Positions 3,541 to 5,660 of a DNA stretch of 5,660 bases are shown here, one piece after another; within the stretch, counting starts at the first letter, position 1; each line of letters begins with the position of its first letter. The notes under the pieces are model-generated. The model was not told where the DNA came from, did not search any database, and saw only the letters and a program-made list of their open reading frames with translations. Source of the stretch: JAIBJP01 sp035639875 (lineage in GTDB: Bacteria; Actinomycetota; Thermoleophilia; Gaiellales; Gaiellaceae); contig DASQXE010000049.1 of assembly GCA_035639875.1 (NCBI GenBank), positions 1 through 5,660 of the forward strand, given 5' to 3'. Both the position numbers and the translations under genes were made by a program.

Positions 3541-4677
3541 CTAACTCGAATTGAGGGCGGCCGCGAGCCGTTCCAGCCCGAGCTCCAGGCTTTCGTCGCT
3601 CACCGCGAGGCTGAGGCGCATCCAGCCCGCGCCCGACGGGCCGAAGCCTTCTCCGGGCGCGACGGCGAGGCGGTGGTCGGTGAGAAGCTGCTCAGCGGTG
3701 AGTCCGGGCGGAAGCTCGAGCCACACGTAGAACGTCCCTTCGCAGGTGATCGGGCCCAGGACTTCGGCGACGCGGTCCCTACGCCGCCGGTAGGTGTCGC
3801 GCCGCTCGGCGACGGACTCCTGGGGACCGGTGAGCGCCGCGATGCAGGCCTGCTGAACCGGCCGGAAGATCCCGACGCGACAATGGTCGTTGAGCAGGTT
3901 GATCCGCTCCACGATCTCCGCGTTGCCGACGACGAAGCCGACCCGCCAGCCGGCCATCCCGTAGGACTTGGACATCGAGAACATCTCGACGCCGACGTCC
4001 TTGGCCCCGGGCGTGGCGAGGAAGCTGCGCGGCTCGCGCCCGTCGAAGACGAGATCCCCGTAAGCGAAGTCGTGCACGACCGCGGCGCCGGTGGCTCGGG
4101 CGTAGTCGACGGCTGCCTCGAACGCGCCGTCAGGGACGGCCACCGCGCACGGGTTGCACGGGTAGTTCAGGTAGACGGCGGCGATATCGTCCGCCGGCGC
4201 GCGCTCGAAGTCGGGAGCCCAATCGCGGTCGGGATCGAGCAGCACGTACCCAAGCCCGGCGCCGGCGAGCGCCGGCCCCGACGGGTAGTCCGGGTAATAG
4301 GGATCGGGCAGCAAGACCGTCTGCCCCTCGTCGGCAAGCACGAGCGAAAGCTCCACGATCGCGGTCTTCGTCCCTGGGACGACCGCCACTTCGGAGTCGA
4401 CGTCGAGCTCGACGCCGTAGACGGCTCGGTACCGCTCGGCCAGCGCGTGCCGGAGCTCCGGCAAACCCCGAAACGGCGCATATCCGTGCACGTCGGGTCG
4501 CGCAGCCGAGCGGGAAAGGGCGTCGACGACGTGTGCCGGAGGGCCGGTCTCGGGATTCCCGCGGCCGAGGTCGATGAGCGGCTCTCCTTCTGCCGCCGCC
4601 TGAGCCGCCACGCGGGCGAGTAGCGCCCCGAAGTACTGCTCGGGAAGCCTCTCGATCCGCATCGGCCGCCCGCGCAT
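3541..4677 (-). CDS. PLP-dependent aminotransferase, class I/II (378 aa)
   Basis: This is a fold-type I aminotransferase that transfers an amino group between an amino acid and a 2-oxo acid with pyridoxal phosphate, in the cytoplasm. The motifs appear in family order: LGRGNPETGPP (37-47), GYAPFRGLPELRHAL (65-79), PGTKTAIVEL (101-110, phosphate loop region), DPYYPDYP (125-132), NYPCNPCA (171-178), VVHDFAYGDLVFDG (200-213), SMSKSYGMAGWRVGF (234-248), GTFYVWLELP (314-323) and GWMRLSLA (351-358). The inferred key residues are Lys237 (Schiff base), Asn175, Asp203 and Tyr206 (cofactor ring), Arg245 (phosphate) and Arg354 (substrate carboxylate). The layout resembles the aspartate/alanine or LL-diaminopimelate aminotransferase-like subgroup; the substrate cannot be fixed. 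The usual NPTG is NPCA here. The ATG at 4677 lies six bases after TATGAT and is probably leaderless; the ATG at 4662 is an alternative giving 373 residues. Confidence 0.92.
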   Translation of the reverse strand: MRGRPMRIERLPEQYFGALLARVAAQAAAEGEPLIDLGRGNPETGPPAHVVDALSRSAARPDVHGYAPFRGLPELRHALAERYRAVYGVELDVDSEVAVVPGTKTAIVELSLVLADEGQTVLLPDPYYPDYPSGPALAGAGLGYVLLDPDRDWAPDFERAPADDIAAVYLNYPCNPCAVAVPDGAFEAAVDYARATGAAVVHDFAYGDLVFDGREPRSFLATPGAKDVGVEMFSMSKSYGMAGWRVGFVVGNAEIVERINLLNDHCRVGIFRPVQQACIAALTGPQESVAERRDTYRRRRDRVAEVLGPITCEGTFYVWLELPPGLTAEQLLTDHRLAVAPGEGFGPSGAGWMRLSLAVSDESLELGLERLAAALNSS

Positions 4678-4683
4678 CGCGCG

Positions 4684-4689
4684 ATCATA
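4684..4689 (-). promoter_or_regulatory. Predicted -10 box (TATGAT) of the aminotransferase gene
   Basis: Read on the minus strand, TATGAT ends six bases before the ATG at 4677, so transcription would begin at the start codon. There is no Shine-Dalgarno sequence before either candidate ATG, which agrees with a leaderless mRNA. The expected -35 region falls inside the hairpin at 4691-4718 and shows no TTGACA-like hexamer. Confidence 0.5.
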
Positions 4690-4690
4690 G

Positions 4691-4718
4691 AAACGGCCGC
4701 CCGCTCGGGACGGCCGTT
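4691..4718 (-). terminator. Rho-independent-type terminator after the 52-aa gene
   Basis: AACGGCCG (4692-4699) pairs with CGGCCGTT (4711-4718). The stem continues through a one-base bulge as CCCG/CGGG around a CT loop, about 12 base pairs in all. On the minus strand it ends in TTT and then CTATGAT. It starts 21 bases after the stop of the 52-residue gene and directly precedes the aminotransferase promoter. Confidence 0.7.
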
Positions 4719-4739
4719 CCTTGGGAGTGCTCGAGAACG

Positions 4740-4898
4740 TCAGCTCGGAACGAGCTCGTCCTCGCGCTCCTCGATCTCGTCCGGCGCGGGCTCCTCGGCG
4801 ACGGGCTCGCTCGACACGAACCTGAGCCGCTCCGCCTCGAGCTCGGCCTCGCGGCGCTCGCGCTCCCACTGCTCACGTTCGTACTTCGACCAGCACAT
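4740..4898 (-). CDS. Small acidic, highly charged protein of unknown function (52 aa)
   Basis: The ATG at 4898 has an excellent ribosome binding site: AAAGGAGG, plus-strand 4905-4912, six bases upstream. An ATG further upstream at 4949 in the same frame adds Arg-rich residues and lacks such a site, so it is rejected. The protein opens with MCWSKYEREQWERERREAEL, a helical, mixed-charge segment with two Trp and one Cys, and continues to about residue 27 with Glu/Arg alternation. The remainder is a probably disordered Glu/Pro-rich acidic tail (SEPVAEEPAPDEIEERED) ending LVPS. There is no signal peptide, membrane helix or known domain. I do not recognise the family. The strong ribosome binding site and its own terminator suggest an expressed single gene. 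Roles such as binding a protein partner are speculation. Confidence 0.72.
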   Translation of the reverse strand: MCWSKYEREQWERERREAELEAERLRFVSSEPVAEEPAPDEIEEREDELVPS

Positions 4899-5018
4899 GC
4901 TCGGCCTCCTTTCGCGTGCGCGCCGACACGGTAGCGCCCAGGGCATCAACGCGGAGCTACACTGGCAGCGCCACAGCGAGAAGTAGTCGTTCCTGGCTCT
5001 GCGGCCAGCTCCGCGCTC

Positions 5019-5174
5019 CTACTCCTTGACTGAGCAGCACCGGCAGTACGAGCGGAAAGGGGTGCACGTGAGAAGCGAAGTCCGGCCCTCCCGGGCTTTC
5101 GCCTGCGTCTGAACGGCGCGCGGTAAAGCGTGACGGGGCGTAGGCCGTGGGGCGACGGCCGCAACGGGTTTCAT
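5019..5174 (-). CDS. Possible small Cys-rich protein (51 aa), uncertain
   Basis: An ATG at 5174 opens a 51-codon frame on the minus strand ending in TAG at 5019-5021. It is preceded by a purine-rich GAGAGAGGAGAGC in which GAGG lies five bases before the ATG, a good ribosome binding site. It starts 39 bases after the CapA-family stop, so co-transcription is possible. The first half is basic and Pro/Ala-rich. The C-terminal part contains TCTPFRSYCRCCSVKE, with four cysteines spaced C-x6-C-x-C-C (C37, C44, C46, C47), a pattern that could bind metal. No membrane segment is seen. Other frames across this GC-rich stretch are also open, the protein family is unknown to me, and the ORF could be chance. 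The ribosome binding site and Cys cluster are the only positive evidence. Confidence 0.33.
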   Translation of the reverse strand: MKPVAAVAPRPTPRHALPRAVQTQAKAREGRTSLLTCTPFRSYCRCCSVKE

Positions 5175-5200
5175 GCTCTCCTCTCTCCCCGAACCCGTGC
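5161..5200 (-). terminator. Possible hairpin downstream of the CapA-family gene
   Basis: ACGGGTT (5164-5170) is the exact complement of AACCCGT (5192-5198), and outer GC pairs can extend the stem across a bulged A. The loop is about 21 bases and has no T-tract. It begins 14 bases after the CapA-family stop. The loop and 3' arm include the ribosome binding site and start of the possible Cys-rich ORF, so it might instead affect that ORF's translation. Confidence 0.3.
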
Positions 5201-5213
5201 GCCCCGTCTCCAG

Positions 5214-5660
5214 TTACCGCGGCGCGATCACGAGGCGGCCGTCCTCCTCGTGCACCTCGGTGCCGAGCTTCGCACAGGCCTCGCGGAAGCGCCGCCGGAT
5301 CCAGTCCGCTTCGTCGTCGCGCGCAAGGCGAGTGAAGGTGTATTCGAGCTTCAGCGGCACCGCCTCGATCCGGTGCGGCCCGTCGGGCTCGAGCTCGACG
5401 AGAAAGAGCAGCCCGAGGTCGTTCCGCAGCAGCGGGTCGCGGGCGTAGTCGTCGAGGAAGTCGCCGAGGTCGTAGAGGACGTTCCCCTCGACGCCCTGGA
5501 AGACGTGCGCCGAGGTGCCCGCGACGAGCTTTGCGCCCGCCTCCTGCAGCTCGCGCGCCGCCGCGCGCACGTACGGGAGCGGTGCGGGCTCCATGTTCGG
5601 CCCCCAGTGCGGGCAGACGAGCGCGCCCGGCGCGCGCTCGCGGAGCCATGCGGGGAGGCC
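5214..5660 (-). CDS. CapA-family protein, PGA_cap metallophosphatase-like fold (C-terminal 148 aa, 5' end outside window)
   Basis: The frame is open to the right edge and ends in TAA at 5214-5216, leaving the C-terminal part of a protein that is usually about 300-400 residues long. The visible motifs are typical of the PGA_cap/CapA family, which has a calcineurin-like phosphoesterase fold. They are ALVCPHWGPNMEP (the HWG metal-site loop), YVRAAARELQEAGAKLVAGT, then SAHVFQGVEG and VLYDLGDFLDDYA, which correspond to the usual G-H-x-P-H-V-x-Q-G-V-E and Y-S-L-G-N-F motifs. Family members are annotated for poly-gamma-glutamate capsule synthesis, but many are uncharacterised phosphoesterases. The remainder (LRNDLGLLFLVEL, then a beta/alpha end with charged helices) completes the domain. 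An internal ATG at 5594 is not the start, because homologous sequence continues upstream of it. Membrane anchoring cannot be judged without the N-terminus. Confidence 0.88.
   Translation of the reverse strand, partial: GLPAWLRERAPGALVCPHWGPNMEPAPLPYVRAAARELQEAGAKLVAGTSAHVFQGVEGNVLYDLGDFLDDYARDPLLRNDLGLLFLVELEPDGPHRIEAVPLKLEYTFTRLARDDEADWIRRRFREACAKLGTEVHEEDGRLVIAPR

Noticed and set aside
3673..4623. Plus-strand frame of 316 codons antisense to the aminotransferase
   Set aside because: The minus-strand frame carries every aminotransferase motif in order; the plus-strand translation has no recognisable domain.
4958..4963. TACACT as a plus-strand -10 promoter box
   Set aside because: It fits TAnnnT, but there is no -35 box and no convincing plus-strand gene downstream.
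5026..5112. Short plus-strand frame from a TTG (T-E-Q-H-R-Q-Y-E-R...) opposite the Cys-rich ORF
   Set aside because: It has no ribosome binding site before the TTG and no other start codon, and the only promoter hint is TACACT at 4958-4963 without a -35 box. It is less supported than the minus-strand alternative.
4957..5649. Minus-strand frame of 230 codons overlapping the CapA fragment in another frame
   Set aside because: It is extremely Arg/Ala/Gly/Pro-rich, whereas the overlapping frame contains the CapA-family HWG, HVFQGVE and LGDF-type motifs and reaches the window edge.
1..5660. tRNA, rRNA, CRISPR array or insertion sequence
   Set aside because: No cloverleaf, no evenly spaced direct repeats and no transposase or integrase reading frame were seen on either strand.

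Overview
The window reads as chromosomal DNA of a high-GC actinobacterium. A soil-type lineage of the class Thermoleophilia (Solirubrobacterales/Gaiellales) fits best, but that is an inference from gene style: strong G/C at third codon positions, GTG starts, apparent leaderless starts, a DUF892 ferritin-like protein and several tiny charged orphan proteins. There is no rRNA, tRNA, CRISPR array or recognisable transposase.

Left part (1-1589, plus strand): the proline-rich tail of a gene that begins outside the window, a 69-residue one-helix membrane protein, and a 328-residue protein joining a domain I cannot name to a C-terminal cyclic-nucleotide-binding domain. The last one converges on a minus-strand DUF892 (YciE/YciF-type) ferritin-like stress protein. 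The space between them (1590-1748) holds two strong hairpins.

Middle (2250-3326): a divergent control region separates DUF892 from a HicA/HicB toxin-antitoxin pair on the plus strand. On the minus side it carries a good match to the actinobacterial SigB/SigF stress promoter (GTTT-N15-GGGTAG). On the plus side it carries a -10 box and an 18-bp inverted repeat placed as a HicB operator. The HicA N-terminus appears to be split between two reading frames by one base. HicB is intact. Downstream lies a 103-residue dimeric alpha/beta-barrel (ABM-like) protein with a strong ribosome binding site.

Right part (3327-5660): a palindrome-rich convergent spacer, then minus-strand genes. These are a fold-type I PLP aminotransferase that may be leaderless, a 52-residue acidic protein with an excellent ribosome binding site, a possible 51-residue Cys-rich ORF, and the C-terminal 148 residues of a CapA-family protein (PGA_cap, metallophosphatase fold) that runs off the right edge.

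The genes do not form one pathway. They look like separate short transcription units divided by GC-rich hairpins. I found no clear evidence of a large novel system. The points most worth checking are the HicA start/frameshift with its operator, the stress-type promoter of the DUF892 gene, the cyclic-nucleotide-sensor fusion of unknown output, and the small Cys-rich ORF.
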